The translations under genes and the position numbers were made by a program. Positions 1 through 9,167 of a stretch of DNA of 64,000 nt are shown here, one piece after another (positions within the stretch are counted from its first letter, which is position 1; each line of letters starts with the position of its first letter). Under the pieces are notes generated by a model. It was not told the origin of the DNA. It was given only the letters and a program-made list of their open reading frames with translations, and searched no databases. The DNA is from Bacteroidota bacterium (GTDB lineage Bacteria > Bacteroidota > Bacteroidia > Bacteroidales > DTGW01): positions 62,001 to 126,000 of the forward strand of contig JAKPQD010000132.1 in assembly GCA_029572965.1 (NCBI GenBank), in the 5' to 3' direction.

Positions 1-68
1 CAATTCCTACAGCCCCTGACAAATCTAAATAACCCATAACTAGCAAAATAGCACTGCAGGATTATGCA

Positions 69-110
69 CAAAGAACCGCAAAGCTGAATTATCATCTTTG
101 CGGTTCTTTG
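69..110. terminator. Bidirectional terminator-like hairpin
   Basis: A 15-bp perfect inverted repeat (CAAAGAACCGCAAAG at 69-83 and its complement at 96-110) encloses a 12-base loop. It lies 39 bases past the stop of the leftward gene that ends at 149, so it could terminate that gene and any rightward gene entering from outside the window. Flanking T and A runs are short, so factor-independent termination is an inference. Confidence 0.6.
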
Positions 111-148
111 TATTTAAAAGGTTCCAAAAATTATAATATTAAAAGCCT

Positions 149-643
149 TTATTTCGTAGGCCTATAAATAAAATATTTACCTTTTGTGATATTTTTAAGC
201 TCAAGCTTACTCAATCCAACCTTACGGCCTGAAAAACTGGTATTTTGATGGGCAAGCTCAAATACCCCCGGTTCAATAACCCTATATATAATGGCTGTAT
301 GATGTCCCATATCTTCAATAGTGGTAGTAGTTTCATTTCCATTCACCACCACATATTTCACTTTCACCTTTTCAAATTGCATAATATCACCGGGCAAAAT
401 CTCATCTTTATTAGGGTCAAGACGTTTGCCATACTTGTATTGATGATCCCACTTTGCATCAACCAATATTAACGCCTGATTGGCCAAGTCCCAGCATTCT
501 CCCCTGTCCACTTTCTTTCCAATATTTTCAGTCACAAATTCAATGATTTTTTTGTTCATTTCGGGAAGCGCACCCTGGGCTTTTGCTGCATATCCTAAAA
601 AAAAGAATGCTAAAAGTGCTGAAATATAAAACCGTACTTTCAT
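149..643 (-). CDS. Secreted NlpC/P60- or CHAP-like protein
   Basis: This 164-residue protein starts with a typical signal peptide (hydrophobic core at residues 6-20, likely cleavage after AKAQG). The mature part has a Cys in GECWDLA (C50), a paired His in MGHHTAIIY (H114/H115) and a further His in ELAHQNT (H132), with an LPGDI segment between. That order of Cys, PGD and His recalls papain-like NlpC/P60 and CHAP hydrolases, which cut peptidoglycan peptides or other amides. I infer a periplasmic or exported cysteine hydrolase or a relative that has lost activity; overall similarity is too weak to name a substrate. It is monocistronic and divergent from the PAS gene at 971. Confidence 0.6.
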   Translation of the reverse strand: MKVRFYISALLAFFFLGYAAKAQGALPEMNKKIIEFVTENIGKKVDRGECWDLANQALILVDAKWDHQYKYGKRLDPNKDEILPGDIMQFEKVKVKYVVVNGNETTTTIEDMGHHTAIIYRVIEPGVFELAHQNTSFSGRKVGLSKLELKNITKGKYFIYRPTK

Positions 644-970
644 CTGTGTAAAATTTAATTTGTTGAATTTTAATTATTTAAACCGTCAATATATATCATT
701 CAATGAGAGCGGATAGAAAACCCATCCTGATTTATCAGGATTCATGTGTGTTTTTGTTTAAAACAAATTTAATGTTATTATAAAACATAAATAGTTAAAA
801 AAAGTTGCAGTTTTTATAAACCATAAAATACAAATACCAAAAATCCTGGATATTTGACCAATTTCAAATATATAAATTTATTATATCACCAATATTTATA
901 TTATTAAACATAAAACTTTATATTTGTAAATATTTTAAGCATTTTATCGTTTTTTCTAAATATTATTAAC
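644..970. other. Divergent intergenic region with a hairpin
   Basis: These 327 AT-rich bases separate two divergent genes. A small hairpin (ATCCTGA at 724-730, loop TTTA, TCAGGAT at 735-741) lies in the left third. The rest is poly-A/T-rich sequence with the promoter of the rightward gene at its end. No additional gene is seen. Confidence 0.5.
919..926 (+). promoter_or_regulatory. Bacteroidota -7 promoter element for PAS gene
   Basis: TATATTTG fits the Bacteroidota housekeeping -7 consensus TAnnTTTG. Transcription would start near 931, about 40 bases before the ATG at 971. No clear -33 TTG is seen at the usual spacing. Confidence 0.45.
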
Positions 971-1972
971 ATGACAGCTTTGATGGGTTTGATTTTTTTG
1001 CTTTCAGCAACAATCTTTTATTTAGTAATAAAAAACAAAAAACTACGCACTTTATCATCCGAACAAAACTTACAGATTGTTTTGCTAAAAAAAGACTTGG
1101 AAAATACTAATGATGAGGTAAAAAAGCTTTTAAAAGAAATAAATAAAAGCGGGCTTTATATTAGGTTGGTACAGCAATCGCCCAATGCTATTATGCTTAT
1201 GGACAAGGATGCCAATGTAATATGGACAAATAAAGGTTTTGAACAAATGTACGAATATACCTATAAAGAATTCATTGCTGCCCGTGGGGGCAATTACCGA
1301 AAAACGTCGTTTCATCCTGCCGTTCATGAGCGCCTCGACAAACTGGCCCGTACCAAAAAACCAATAAAATACGAAGCCCTGAATATTACCAGAACTGGCA
1401 AGGAGCTTTGGACACAAACTGCGCTTATGCCCATCCTTGGCGATGATGACGAACTTATTGGTATGGTAACCATAGATACCGACATTCATCAACGTGTTGT
1501 AGAAAGTGACAGCGTGATGGAAAAAATGGAAGATATCAACAAAAAGATGGATGAAATATTTGTCTATTTTAAGGCCATGAAAAAAGAGTCCCGCGATTTG
1601 TTTGAAAGCATCAACAATTCGAAACAATGGATTGAACAAACGGACGAGATAGTTAAATTTATCAAAGAAATATCGGACAAAACCAAAATTCTGGGCATCA
1701 ATGCTTCTATTGAAGCCCATGTAGCCGGCAGTTATGGCGTGGGGTTTAGGGTTATATCCAATGAGATTGTAGAAATTTCGCACCAAACGACTAATTCTGT
1801 TGCCGAAATCAGCAAAATACTTGAAAATATTAAAAAAAGCCACGACGGGCTATTGCAAAACAAGCATGATACCGAAAAAACAATGGAGCTGTATAACGAA
1901 AAAATGAAAGACCTGAAGAAAGAGATTATTGAAGTGGAAAATGCTATCCAGATGTTCAAAACACTGACTTAA
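971..1972 (+). CDS. Membrane PAS sensor with half MCP signalling domain
   Basis: This is a 333-residue protein. Residues about 3-20 form one membrane segment, followed by a coiled coil (about 25-60), a PAS domain (about 65-170, with NAIMLMDKDANVIWTNKGF and the PAC-like stretch ending GMVTIDTDIHQR), then helices and a segment (about 225-285) resembling the conserved tip of methyl-accepting chemotaxis proteins: ILGINASIEAHVAGSYGVGF against the usual LNAAIEAARAGE.G.GF. The protein stops about 50 residues later, so only half of the antiparallel MCP hairpin exists, and the normally conserved Arg after EA is His. No che genes are nearby. It probably senses a ligand or redox cue, but the output partner is unknown. 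Confidence 0.75.
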   Translation: MTALMGLIFLLSATIFYLVIKNKKLRTLSSEQNLQIVLLKKDLENTNDEVKKLLKEINKSGLYIRLVQQSPNAIMLMDKDANVIWTNKGFEQMYEYTYKEFIAARGGNYRKTSFHPAVHERLDKLARTKKPIKYEALNITRTGKELWTQTALMPILGDDDELIGMVTIDTDIHQRVVESDSVMEKMEDINKKMDEIFVYFKAMKKESRDLFESINNSKQWIEQTDEIVKFIKEISDKTKILGINASIEAHVAGSYGVGFRVISNEIVEISHQTTNSVAEISKILENIKKSHDGLLQNKHDTEKTMELYNEKMKDLKKEIIEVENAIQMFKTLT

Positions 1973-1988
1973 TATTTAACCACCCTTA

Positions 1989-2010
1989 CCTTTTCTTATA
2001 AAGGAGGGGG
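1989..2010. repeat. Dispersed CTCCTT/AAGGAG palindrome, copy 1
   Basis: This imperfect palindrome (CCTTTTCTTATAAAGGAGGG) lies just after the PAS gene stop. The same core recurs near 42811 and at 43664. It sits between convergent genes and could act in termination, but its recurrence suggests a small dispersed repeat. Confidence 0.45.
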
Positions 2011-2070
2011 AATACAACATTTTAAAGAGTATTATGAGAATAATAGACTTCTAAACTAATTTGCCAATCT

Positions 2071-2538
2071 CTAATCCTCCATTGACAATACATCCTGAAT
2101 TACATACGACTCAAAGCCCCGCGAAAGGGCAAACTGGAATAATTTCTTCGTAACTTCTTTATTGGCACCTTTAACAAATTTTGCTTTTTTATCGAGCTCT
2201 TCTTTAAGAATATCGAGATATTCGTTCTGGTCTATTTCTTTAAGTGCAGCATTTGCAACACTTTCCTCAACTCCTTTTTGCCGAAGGGCCATGCTTAACT
2301 TTATCCTGCCCCATTTATTGAACCGGAGCTTATCGTGAACAAAAGCTTTGGCAAACCTTTTATCATCGAGGTATTTTTCCTGGCAAAGTTTTTCTATGAT
2401 TTGATTAATGATATCCTCTGAAACATCAAAAGATTTAAGCTTTTGAACCACTTCAGCTTTGCAACGCTCCTGACCACTACAATAACGAGCAGCAAAGTCA
2501 TAAGCTTCTTTTTCTGAAAAAGATTGAGGAGAGACCAT
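2071..2538 (-). CDS. recX: Regulatory protein RecX
   Basis: This 155-residue helical protein matches the RecX family, which binds RecA filaments and limits recombinase activity. Diagnostic features are the N-terminal segment with a Cys-rich CSGQERCKAEV, the triple three-helix layout with DKRFAKAFVHDKLRFNKWGR at about residues 58-77, and the following LRQKGV. Length is normal for the family. The start lies three bases after the prmC stop, so the two genes are almost certainly cotranscribed. The Bacteroidota prmC-recX pairing is an arrangement of convenience; no functional link is known to me. Confidence 0.9.
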   Translation of the reverse strand: MVSPQSFSEKEAYDFAARYCSGQERCKAEVVQKLKSFDVSEDIINQIIEKLCQEKYLDDKRFAKAFVHDKLRFNKWGRIKLSMALRQKGVEESVANAALKEIDQNEYLDILKEELDKKAKFVKGANKEVTKKLFQFALSRGFESYVIQDVLSMED

Positions 2539-2541
2539 ATC

Positions 2542-3489
2542 TTAGAACTGGCGGAATTTCTCCAACTCAGGATTTTCGCCTTTTTTGAACAACTTTATCT
2601 GCGCCCTGACCATACGGGGTTTGCCACTCAAATCGGGTTTCACCTGTACATTTCTAAAACCCTTCAGGGTAAGCATTTCCATTATTTCTTTGTGAAAACG
2701 CGGATTAATCTCGAAATATAAGAAACCTCCCCATTCGAGCTTAATACGGGCAAAGTCAGCAATAGCCTTATAAAACTTCAAAGGTTCTTCGTCTTCCACA
2801 AACAAAGCCATGTGAGGTTCGTAATCTAATACATTCTTTTGCATCTGGGCAGCCTCACTTTTTGTTACATACGGTGGGTTGCTAACTATAATATCGTAAG
2901 CCTCTTTAAAATGCTTGGAACTTTCGGTGGTAAAGTCCTGCAAAATATCATAATGAAAAAAGTTCACAATACTTTCATTTAAAAACGAGTTTTCCTCGGC
3001 AATTTCGAGCGCCTCGTCTGAAATATCAATACCATCAGTTTGCGAGTGCAGCATAAGCTTATCTAAAGCAATAGCAAGACATCCAGAACCTGTACCAATA
3101 TCAAGGATACGGTTTTCATTGAATTTGTGCGTTTTTATAATCCAATCAGCCAGTTCTTCAGTCTCAGGCCTGGGGATTAATACACCAGGGGCCACTTTAA
3201 GCTTAAGCCCAAGAAAATCAGCAGAACCTAATAAATACTGAATAGGACGAAATTCTTTCAACCCTTCTGTAACCTCTTGAATTTTTAGAAAAGACTCTGC
3301 CGAAACTTCTAAATTTGGTTTGAGGTGAAAATCAACCGGATGAATATTGGCAATTTTGTCAAAAACGATACGCCTTATGCTCCTGAATTCATTTTCAGGA
3401 TATAACGCACTTATTTCTTTTTCAAAATATTGAAGGGCTTCACTTAGTTTTACAGATGATGTTTCCAACGCTCTTATTTTTGGTTCCAA
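2542..3489 (-). CDS. prmC: Release factor glutamine methyltransferase PrmC
   Basis: PrmC (HemK) uses S-adenosylmethionine to N5-methylate the glutamine of the GGQ motif in peptide release factors, aiding termination. The 315-residue protein has an N-terminal helical domain (about 1-85), IPRPETE at 105-111, the SAM-binding GTGSGCLAI at 132-140 and the catalytic NPPY at 204-207. Length is slightly above the usual 280-290, with a charged C-terminal tail (FKKGENPELEKFRQF). It is the first gene of a pair with recX and is divergent from ribD. Confidence 0.93.
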   Translation of the reverse strand: MEPKIRALETSSVKLSEALQYFEKEISALYPENEFRSIRRIVFDKIANIHPVDFHLKPNLEVSAESFLKIQEVTEGLKEFRPIQYLLGSADFLGLKLKVAPGVLIPRPETEELADWIIKTHKFNENRILDIGTGSGCLAIALDKLMLHSQTDGIDISDEALEIAEENSFLNESIVNFFHYDILQDFTTESSKHFKEAYDIIVSNPPYVTKSEAAQMQKNVLDYEPHMALFVEDEEPLKFYKAIADFARIKLEWGGFLYFEINPRFHKEIMEMLTLKGFRNVQVKPDLSGKPRMVRAQIKLFKKGENPELEKFRQF

Positions 3490-3582
3490 TTTAACAATTT
3501 TTTACGTCAACACAGCCTTTTGAAACTAAAAAAATGATTTTTTATTTTAACACACAGATTAGCTGATATAAAAAACTATACT

Positions 3583-3590
3583 TAGTTTTG
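3583..3590 (+). promoter_or_regulatory. -7 promoter element for ribD
   Basis: TAGTTTTG fits TAnnTTTG. The predicted start of transcription near 3595 lies after a possible GTG at 3593, which argues that translation begins at the ATG at 3626. Confidence 0.5.
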
Positions 3591-3625
3591 TTGTGTACTT
3601 CAAAGTTATACTACACGAAGGTAGA

Positions 3626-4693
3626 ATGGATACAAAAGATGAGAAATATCACCTTAGGACACTTCAATTAGCATTGAACGGGCTTGGACGTGTTGCCCCA
3701 AACCCAATGGTAGGTTCTGTTATTGTTTTGGATAATAAAATCATTGGAGAAGGTTATCATCAACACTTTGGAGGCCCTCATGCTGAAGTAAACGCTATTG
3801 CTTCTGTCAAAGACGAAAAGCTTTTGCGCAAAGCCACGTTATACGTCAATCTTGAACCCTGTGCACACTATGGAAAAACGCCTCCATGTGCAGAACTTAT
3901 CATAAAAAAACAAATCCCCAATGTTGTTATTGGCCAGTTAGACCCATTTCCGGCTGTTTCGGGCAAAGGACTACAAATGCTTATTGATGCGGGCATCAAT
4001 GCAGTTGTTGGTGAGCATGTTGACCAATGCAGGTTTCTGAACAGGCGCTTTCTGACTTTTCACGAGAAAAAAAGGCCTTTTTTTATTTTAAAATGGGCAC
4101 AAACCATAGATGGATTCATAGATATAGTACGTAATCATAATTCTCCGCAAGCACCTAACTGGATTACAGATGAACACACCCGTATATTAGTCCACAAATG
4201 GCGTAGCGAAGAGCAAGCCATATTGATTGGCACTAACACCGCGCTTTTTGACAACCCACGGCTCAATACCCGTGACTTTTATGGTAAAAACCCAATTCGT
4301 CTGGTACTGGACAGGCAGTTGAGGCTGCCTAAGACGCTTCATGTTTTTGACAAAAGCGTAAAAACCTTTATTTTCACAGAAAAGCAGAAGAAGAGTGAAG
4401 AAAATCTTGAATATATTCAAATTGATTTCTCTAAACTTTTATATGAGCTGTCAACATTCTGCTACGAAAGACAAATACAATCAGTTATAGTAGAAGGTGG
4501 GGCAAGGTTGTTAAACACCTTTATACAGCAGAATTTATGGGACGAAGCAAGGGTATTCATTGGCAATACATCATTTGGCAAGGGTATTGCAGCTCCTTCT
4601 ATGAATAGTATGCCAGTATCCAGTGAAAATCTTCCTAATTCGATGTTAAAAATATGGCACAAGCACCCTGCAGCTTTTAATATTGATAAATAA
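3626..4693 (+). CDS. ribD: Bifunctional riboflavin deaminase/reductase RibD
   Basis: RibD carries out two riboflavin-pathway steps: deamination of the pyrimidine formed from GTP and NADPH-dependent reduction of its ribosyl side chain. The N-terminal deaminase domain has APNPMVGSV at about 24-32, the zinc/catalytic HAE at 52-54 and PCAHYGKTPPC at 78-88. The C-terminal reductase domain (about 145-355) has WITDEHTR and VEGGARLLNTF. I choose the ATG at 3626 over the upstream GTG at 3593 because the promoter overlaps that region, GAAGG lies just upstream, and the protein then begins with the usual short lead. No other rib gene is close. Confidence 0.92.
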   Translation: MDTKDEKYHLRTLQLALNGLGRVAPNPMVGSVIVLDNKIIGEGYHQHFGGPHAEVNAIASVKDEKLLRKATLYVNLEPCAHYGKTPPCAELIIKKQIPNVVIGQLDPFPAVSGKGLQMLIDAGINAVVGEHVDQCRFLNRRFLTFHEKKRPFFILKWAQTIDGFIDIVRNHNSPQAPNWITDEHTRILVHKWRSEEQAILIGTNTALFDNPRLNTRDFYGKNPIRLVLDRQLRLPKTLHVFDKSVKTFIFTEKQKKSEENLEYIQIDFSKLLYELSTFCYERQIQSVIVEGGARLLNTFIQQNLWDEARVFIGNTSFGKGIAAPSMNSMPVSSENLPNSMLKIWHKHPAAFNIDK

Positions 4694-4721
4694 GCCTATC
4701 AAGTATTGAATTGAAAAGAGC

Positions 4722-5120
4722 TTATTTATAAGAAATCTCAACAATGTTGTTTTCCGGGTCAAGAATGATGCTCTCATAGTACCCGTCGCCAGTAACACGT
4801 GGTTCGCTGGCAATATAATATCCGTCTTTTCTCAAACGCTCTGTTAGCTCCTCAAGATTTTCTTTACTATCCACACCTAAAGCCAGGTGCGCAAGCCCGA
4901 AATGCTGAACATTAGTACTTACAGGGATTTCGGCTATATTAGGTTTATGCATCAGCTCAATACGCGTATTTCCAACAAATTCAATAAAATACGACTGAAA
5001 CATCCTGTTTTTATTGATATACAAGGTACTCGACTTCCCATTGAAGTATTTTTCGTAAAATTGACGCATAGTTTCGAGATCCCTGCACCAGATAGCAACG
5101 TGAGCCAATGATATTTTCAT
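4722..5120 (-). CDS. VOC (glyoxalase/dioxygenase fold) protein
   Basis: This 132-residue single-domain protein shows the paired beta-alpha-beta-beta-beta modules of the vicinal oxygen chelate superfamily. Candidate metal ligands are H7 (LAHVAIWCRD), E55 (RIELMHKP), H78 (GLAHLALGVD) and E128 (NIVEISYK), the His-Glu-His-Glu order expected. It resembles Bacteroidota lactoylglutathione lyase-like proteins, but glutathione is rare in the phylum, so the substrate is uncertain. It is followed after a short gap by the leftward TolC gene's 3' end upstream-to-downstream order: TolC (start 6476) then this gene, so they may be cotranscribed. Confidence 0.8.
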   Translation of the reverse strand: MKISLAHVAIWCRDLETMRQFYEKYFNGKSSTLYINKNRMFQSYFIEFVGNTRIELMHKPNIAEIPVSTNVQHFGLAHLALGVDSKENLEELTERLRKDGYYIASEPRVTGDGYYESIILDPENNIVEISYK

Positions 5121-5138
5121 AAAGAAGTGTTGATTAGG

Positions 5139-6476
5139 TTATAAAACAATAGGAATACCCTTGTAAAAATCAAGAATTTTCAGGTTAAAGATAAACTTAT
5201 ATTTTGCCTGGAGCAAATCAGACTGAACCTTCAAATAATTATTCTGGGCCACTACAAAATCGATGTGGCTTATCAAGCCAAGCTCATATTTTTGCCTGAT
5301 ATTTTTAAAATTTTCTTCTTGGGCAGCAGCAGCCTTAGTTTGAGCTTTATAGCTTTCGTAAGAAGCCTTAGCATCGGCAAAGGCTTGCTCCACTTCCTTA
5401 CGAACCCCTAATTTACTTTGTTGTAACGAATACTCAGCATCAAGTTTATTCAATTTAGCGTTCTTTACATTTTTAACATTCTGAAAACGGGTAAAAATAG
5501 GCACTGACAAATTAATTGAAAGTTGTTTGTAAAGCTTTTGGTCCAACTGGTCATTAACAGGAACCTTTTCCCCGGTAAGAGTCTTTTCATCTAAGTTATA
5601 CTGGCTATAATATTGCCCGGTAAGGCTGATTTGCGGACTAAATGCCCCTTTTGCAACAGCATAACGACGTTCGGCACTTTTCAAAGCATATTCAGCGCCC
5701 TTTATTTGTGGAAGAGTATTTAAAGCAACATCAATAACCGAATCGGCATTTTCTGCAAAAGTATCAGGGACTGCAAGAATTGGAGGCGCTACAATATCAA
5801 AATTTTTGACCGTGTCGAGATCTAACATCTGGGCTAATGTCAGTAATGACATGTTCAGCCGATTTTGGGCTTCTGTAAGAGAAGACAAATTGGTCATTGC
5901 TGTAGCTTCAACTTCCAATTGTGCACCTCTGGCGATACTTCCAACAGCATACTTTGCATTGGTATTTTCCAACTCTAACTTTGAAGCCTCGTATTGTTTC
6001 TTTAACACCTGAAAATATTCCTTATCATACAATATCTGGAAAAACGAAGAGGCAATGGAAAGGGATATATCGTTCCTGGCTTTTTTCAGGCTTTCATTAG
6101 CTGACAGAAACGAATAATAATCGGCCCTGATTGTGTTTAAGTTCTGAAAACCACTAAAAATGGTCAGATTGGAACTAAGCCCCACACTACCCGAATTCAG
6201 GTTGTTAGAATAAGCAAAACTGCTATAATCAGCTACACGTCCGCGACCGATATTATGACTTCCGCCAGCACCCAAATCTGGCAATAGGTTGAAATATGAT
6301 TGCTTGTAATTATTTTTTGAAATCTGAGTTTGAAGCTCTTGCCTTTTCAAAGTCAGGTTATTTTCTAAAGCATACGAGATGCATTCTTGTAAAGTCATAG
6401 CTTTTTGAGAGAAAATGACTGACGACAAAAGTAAAAAAGCAATAGCCATAGAAGCCTTAACAACAATATCTTTCAT
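5139..6476 (-). CDS. TolC-family outer membrane efflux channel
   Basis: This 445-residue protein has a signal peptide (to about residue 24, ending VIFSQ) and the two tandem outer-membrane-efflux repeats of TolC-like proteins, rich in long heptad helices. The opening MTLQECISYALENNLTLK is typical of Bacteroidota family members. It would form a trimeric outer-membrane exit duct for an RND or ABC pump or type I secretion. No pump is adjacent; the RND operon at 61 kb lacks its own TolC within the window, so cooperation is possible but unproven. A promoter element lies at 6518-6525. Confidence 0.88.
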   Translation of the reverse strand: MKDIVVKASMAIAFLLLSSVIFSQKAMTLQECISYALENNLTLKRQELQTQISKNNYKQSYFNLLPDLGAGGSHNIGRGRVADYSSFAYSNNLNSGSVGLSSNLTIFSGFQNLNTIRADYYSFLSANESLKKARNDISLSIASSFFQILYDKEYFQVLKKQYEASKLELENTNAKYAVGSIARGAQLEVEATAMTNLSSLTEAQNRLNMSLLTLAQMLDLDTVKNFDIVAPPILAVPDTFAENADSVIDVALNTLPQIKGAEYALKSAERRYAVAKGAFSPQISLTGQYYSQYNLDEKTLTGEKVPVNDQLDQKLYKQLSINLSVPIFTRFQNVKNVKNAKLNKLDAEYSLQQSKLGVRKEVEQAFADAKASYESYKAQTKAAAAQEENFKNIRQKYELGLISHIDFVVAQNNYLKVQSDLLQAKYKFIFNLKILDFYKGIPIVL

Positions 6477-6517
6477 GGTACAGAATATCGCAGATTAATT
6501 TTTATCACCAAAAGAGT

Positions 6518-6525
6518 CAAAAGTA
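6518..6525 (-). promoter_or_regulatory. -7 promoter element for TolC-like gene
   Basis: CAAAAGTA on the plus strand reads TACTTTTG on the minus strand, a match to TAnnTTTG, about 40 bases upstream of the ATG at 6476. Confidence 0.45.
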
Positions 6526-6614
6526 AGAAATATTTAATCATCCTGATATGAGAGTCTGTTTTTTTACAAAAAAGCGTTTCAATTCTGGCAAACTCAAATG
6601 CTTTTTACATAAGT

Positions 6615-8963
6615 CTAAAACTCAATTTTATAACTCAAGACAGGTAAAACAACTGCATAGGTATCTTTTTCAATTGTTTTAGTTTTAATATTGTAGTAAT
6701 ACCCTCCTTGGTTAGGTGACCCCAGCGCATTCTTAACCTGCAATGCCCATGTCCCCGAGAACCTGCGATGGTTTGTACGGTAAGTCAATGTAAAATCAAG
6801 GTAATAAGTTGCCGGAAATTGCTTTTCAAAAGCCTTAGCTTCATCCGAAACAACACGCTGCTGTACAATCGACTCAGCCTCGTTCAGCGGCGAATAGCGC
6901 TCCCCTCCTATATAATTGAACCGTGCATTAATTCCAATCACCTTATTTCGTGCTGTAAAAAACTCTTTTCCAACCAAAAGGTTTGCTGTAAAGTTTTTAT
7001 TAAAACGGGTATTGCGCCAAACCCCATCGTCTGCCTTATACTCTGAATTAAAAACGGACGTAGTTACAAGATAATAAAAATTATTGTTCAAAAACCTCTC
7101 AAAAGTCAGGTCAACGCCATAATTGCGACCAGTTGAGTTATTTTCGAGCTTCTCCCTGAAAGTCCAATCCTGGGAGAAGTTAACCATAGAGTACGAACTA
7201 TCAGCAATTCCGGGGATATCATACAAATATTGGAAATAAGGCTCAACTTTCAACCTCAACTTATCGGTAATCCGCCAGTCATAAGACAAAACAATGTGAT
7301 GAGCCTTGGAAAAGTCAAGGTCTTTGTTCAGATATGCCTTACTCCCATTGATATTTTCTGAAATAAAATAAAACTTCAATTCTTCAAGTTGGCTATGTTT
7401 TCCATAACCAAGGCTTATTGTCTGTTTGGGTGATATTTCAAAACTGGCGCTCAACCTTGGGTCAACTGAATAATTATCGTTCAACAAAAAATAATTGGTA
7501 TTTATCCCGCCATTGAAGGTAAAGCGAGAAGACACCTCATATTTTGCCTGGGCATAAAACTCTGCCAATCCGCTATGCCCATTTTCTTTAACAATATTCT
7601 GGAATGTAGAAAGGGCTTCATTCATAATACCTGATATATCAAGGTTATAAAATATCTCATGATAATTAACCCCCGTTTTCAAAGTAGTTTGGGCATTAAA
7701 CTTATGGTTGATGTACGAACTCATTGTAACTCGCCATGAATTATCTTTCAGCTTAGTACTTGGCTGCAAATTCATAGATTTGTCGAGCATTTCTTCTAAA
7801 AAGCTATTCCGGGTCCCCGAAACAGCAACTGTAGTACTAACAAAAGACTGATTGCCCAGGATCATTTTATGGTTCAGGCCGGCAGCGCCAATATCCAAGC
7901 CCCAGTTATACTTCACTTTATCCCACGAGCTTTCCCACACCATCGAATCTTTATCTACAGGTTCATTGTTTTCATCTAAAGCGCCAATACCCCAGAAAGA
8001 AAAGGTGCCGGCTGTTTTGGTCGGGAAGTTAAACTTAAACGACAAATCCTGATATTTGGGCACTTGCTGCGAGGGTATCATCCCCATATTAGATAGAATG
8101 CCTGTAGTAGAATATCTATAATTAAAAAGGTAAGAAGCTTTGCCTTTTTCGCCCAAAGGCCCTTCCGAAGCCACATCAATACCCATCAAGCCTGCCTGAA
8201 AAGTATTTTCAAAACGTTCATTATTTCCATTGCGCAACTTCATATCAAACACTCCGGCAAGCGCATTGCCATACTCAGAAGGGAATGCCCCGGTAAAAAA
8301 ATCAGAATTGGCCAACAACTGGCTGCTAAATATCGTTACAACCCCTCCCCCAGCTATATTTCCGCCAGCAAAATGGTTAGGGTTTGGAATTTCAACCCCT
8401 TCAAGCCTCCAGGAAACACCCTTGGGAGAGTTGCCCCTGATAGTGATTGCATTATCTTGCACAGACCCAACTGTTACTCCGGCAAAAGCAGATGCCATGC
8501 GGGCCGGGTCGTCCAACCCTCCGGCATAACGACGGGTTTCTTCAACCGTGAACGAACGGGCGCTGACAGCAGCCATGGTATTCAACGGCCTGTCTTTACG
8601 AGTAAAGGCTTTTACCTTCACTTCATCCATCTGGGTCACAGATTGCTTTAAACTAATATTCAGCACTACCTCTTTCCCTGACGAAACAAGTATTTCGGGA
8701 ATTATAACTGTCTCATATCCCAGAAAAGATACTTGTATATTATACCTCCCTATGGGAACACCAGTAATTTTAAACAATCCATCCACATCGGCAATATTAC
8801 CAAGACCCGGATTGGTGTTTAATACAACTACACTTGCCCCGGGAAGTGCAGCTTGCGATTCGCTATCATATACCTTCCCTTTTACTGTTTGTGTTATGGT
8901 TTGCGACAATGCAACATTGAAAGCTGCACAAATAAATAATATTAGAAGTTTAATTTTCCTCAT
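6615..8963 (-). CDS. TonB-dependent receptor with carboxypeptidase-like domain
   Basis: This 782-residue outer-membrane receptor has a signal peptide (to about 20), a carboxypeptidase-regulatory-like beta-sandwich (about 27-115, with KGKVYDSESQAALPGASVVV and YNIQVSFLGYETV), a plug domain (about 120-245, with AITIRGNSPKGVSWRLEGVE) and a 22-strand-type barrel ending in an aromatic IEF. It lacks an STN domain, so it is not itself a FecR-signalling receptor. No SusD or lipoprotein partner follows. It probably imports a ligand with ExbB/TonB energy; the substrate cannot be told. It could be peptide, siderophore or oligosaccharide. Confidence 0.88.
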   Translation of the reverse strand: MRKIKLLILFICAAFNVALSQTITQTVKGKVYDSESQAALPGASVVVLNTNPGLGNIADVDGLFKITGVPIGRYNIQVSFLGYETVIIPEILVSSGKEVVLNISLKQSVTQMDEVKVKAFTRKDRPLNTMAAVSARSFTVEETRRYAGGLDDPARMASAFAGVTVGSVQDNAITIRGNSPKGVSWRLEGVEIPNPNHFAGGNIAGGGVVTIFSSQLLANSDFFTGAFPSEYGNALAGVFDMKLRNGNNERFENTFQAGLMGIDVASEGPLGEKGKASYLFNYRYSTTGILSNMGMIPSQQVPKYQDLSFKFNFPTKTAGTFSFWGIGALDENNEPVDKDSMVWESSWDKVKYNWGLDIGAAGLNHKMILGNQSFVSTTVAVSGTRNSFLEEMLDKSMNLQPSTKLKDNSWRVTMSSYINHKFNAQTTLKTGVNYHEIFYNLDISGIMNEALSTFQNIVKENGHSGLAEFYAQAKYEVSSRFTFNGGINTNYFLLNDNYSVDPRLSASFEISPKQTISLGYGKHSQLEELKFYFISENINGSKAYLNKDLDFSKAHHIVLSYDWRITDKLRLKVEPYFQYLYDIPGIADSSYSMVNFSQDWTFREKLENNSTGRNYGVDLTFERFLNNNFYYLVTTSVFNSEYKADDGVWRNTRFNKNFTANLLVGKEFFTARNKVIGINARFNYIGGERYSPLNEAESIVQQRVVSDEAKAFEKQFPATYYLDFTLTYRTNHRRFSGTWALQVKNALGSPNQGGYYYNIKTKTIEKDTYAVVLPVLSYKIEF

Positions 8964-9167
8964 GGTTTGAAATATTTGAGTTTAAAAAGAATATAATTTC
9001 CCTGTCTCCATCTTGGAGAGAATTTTTATTGTATTTAAAAATGAAAAACGCGCTACAATTGCTTTATTAAGGGGTAATTGCTTTGATTATTAGACCTAAC
9101 ACCACCACTTTCCTCTTATGAGTAGGTCAATACATGAATTTTTCCACAATTCGCCTTATACCAGAAA

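Noticed and set aside
1130-1843. Leftward open frame of 237 codons opposite the PAS gene
   Set aside because: It lies entirely within a well-supported gene and its protein has no recognisable domain or signal.
3593-3625. GTG start of ribD at 3593
   Set aside because: The -7 element at 3583-3590 places transcription at about 3595, and the ATG at 3626 gives the family's usual N terminus.
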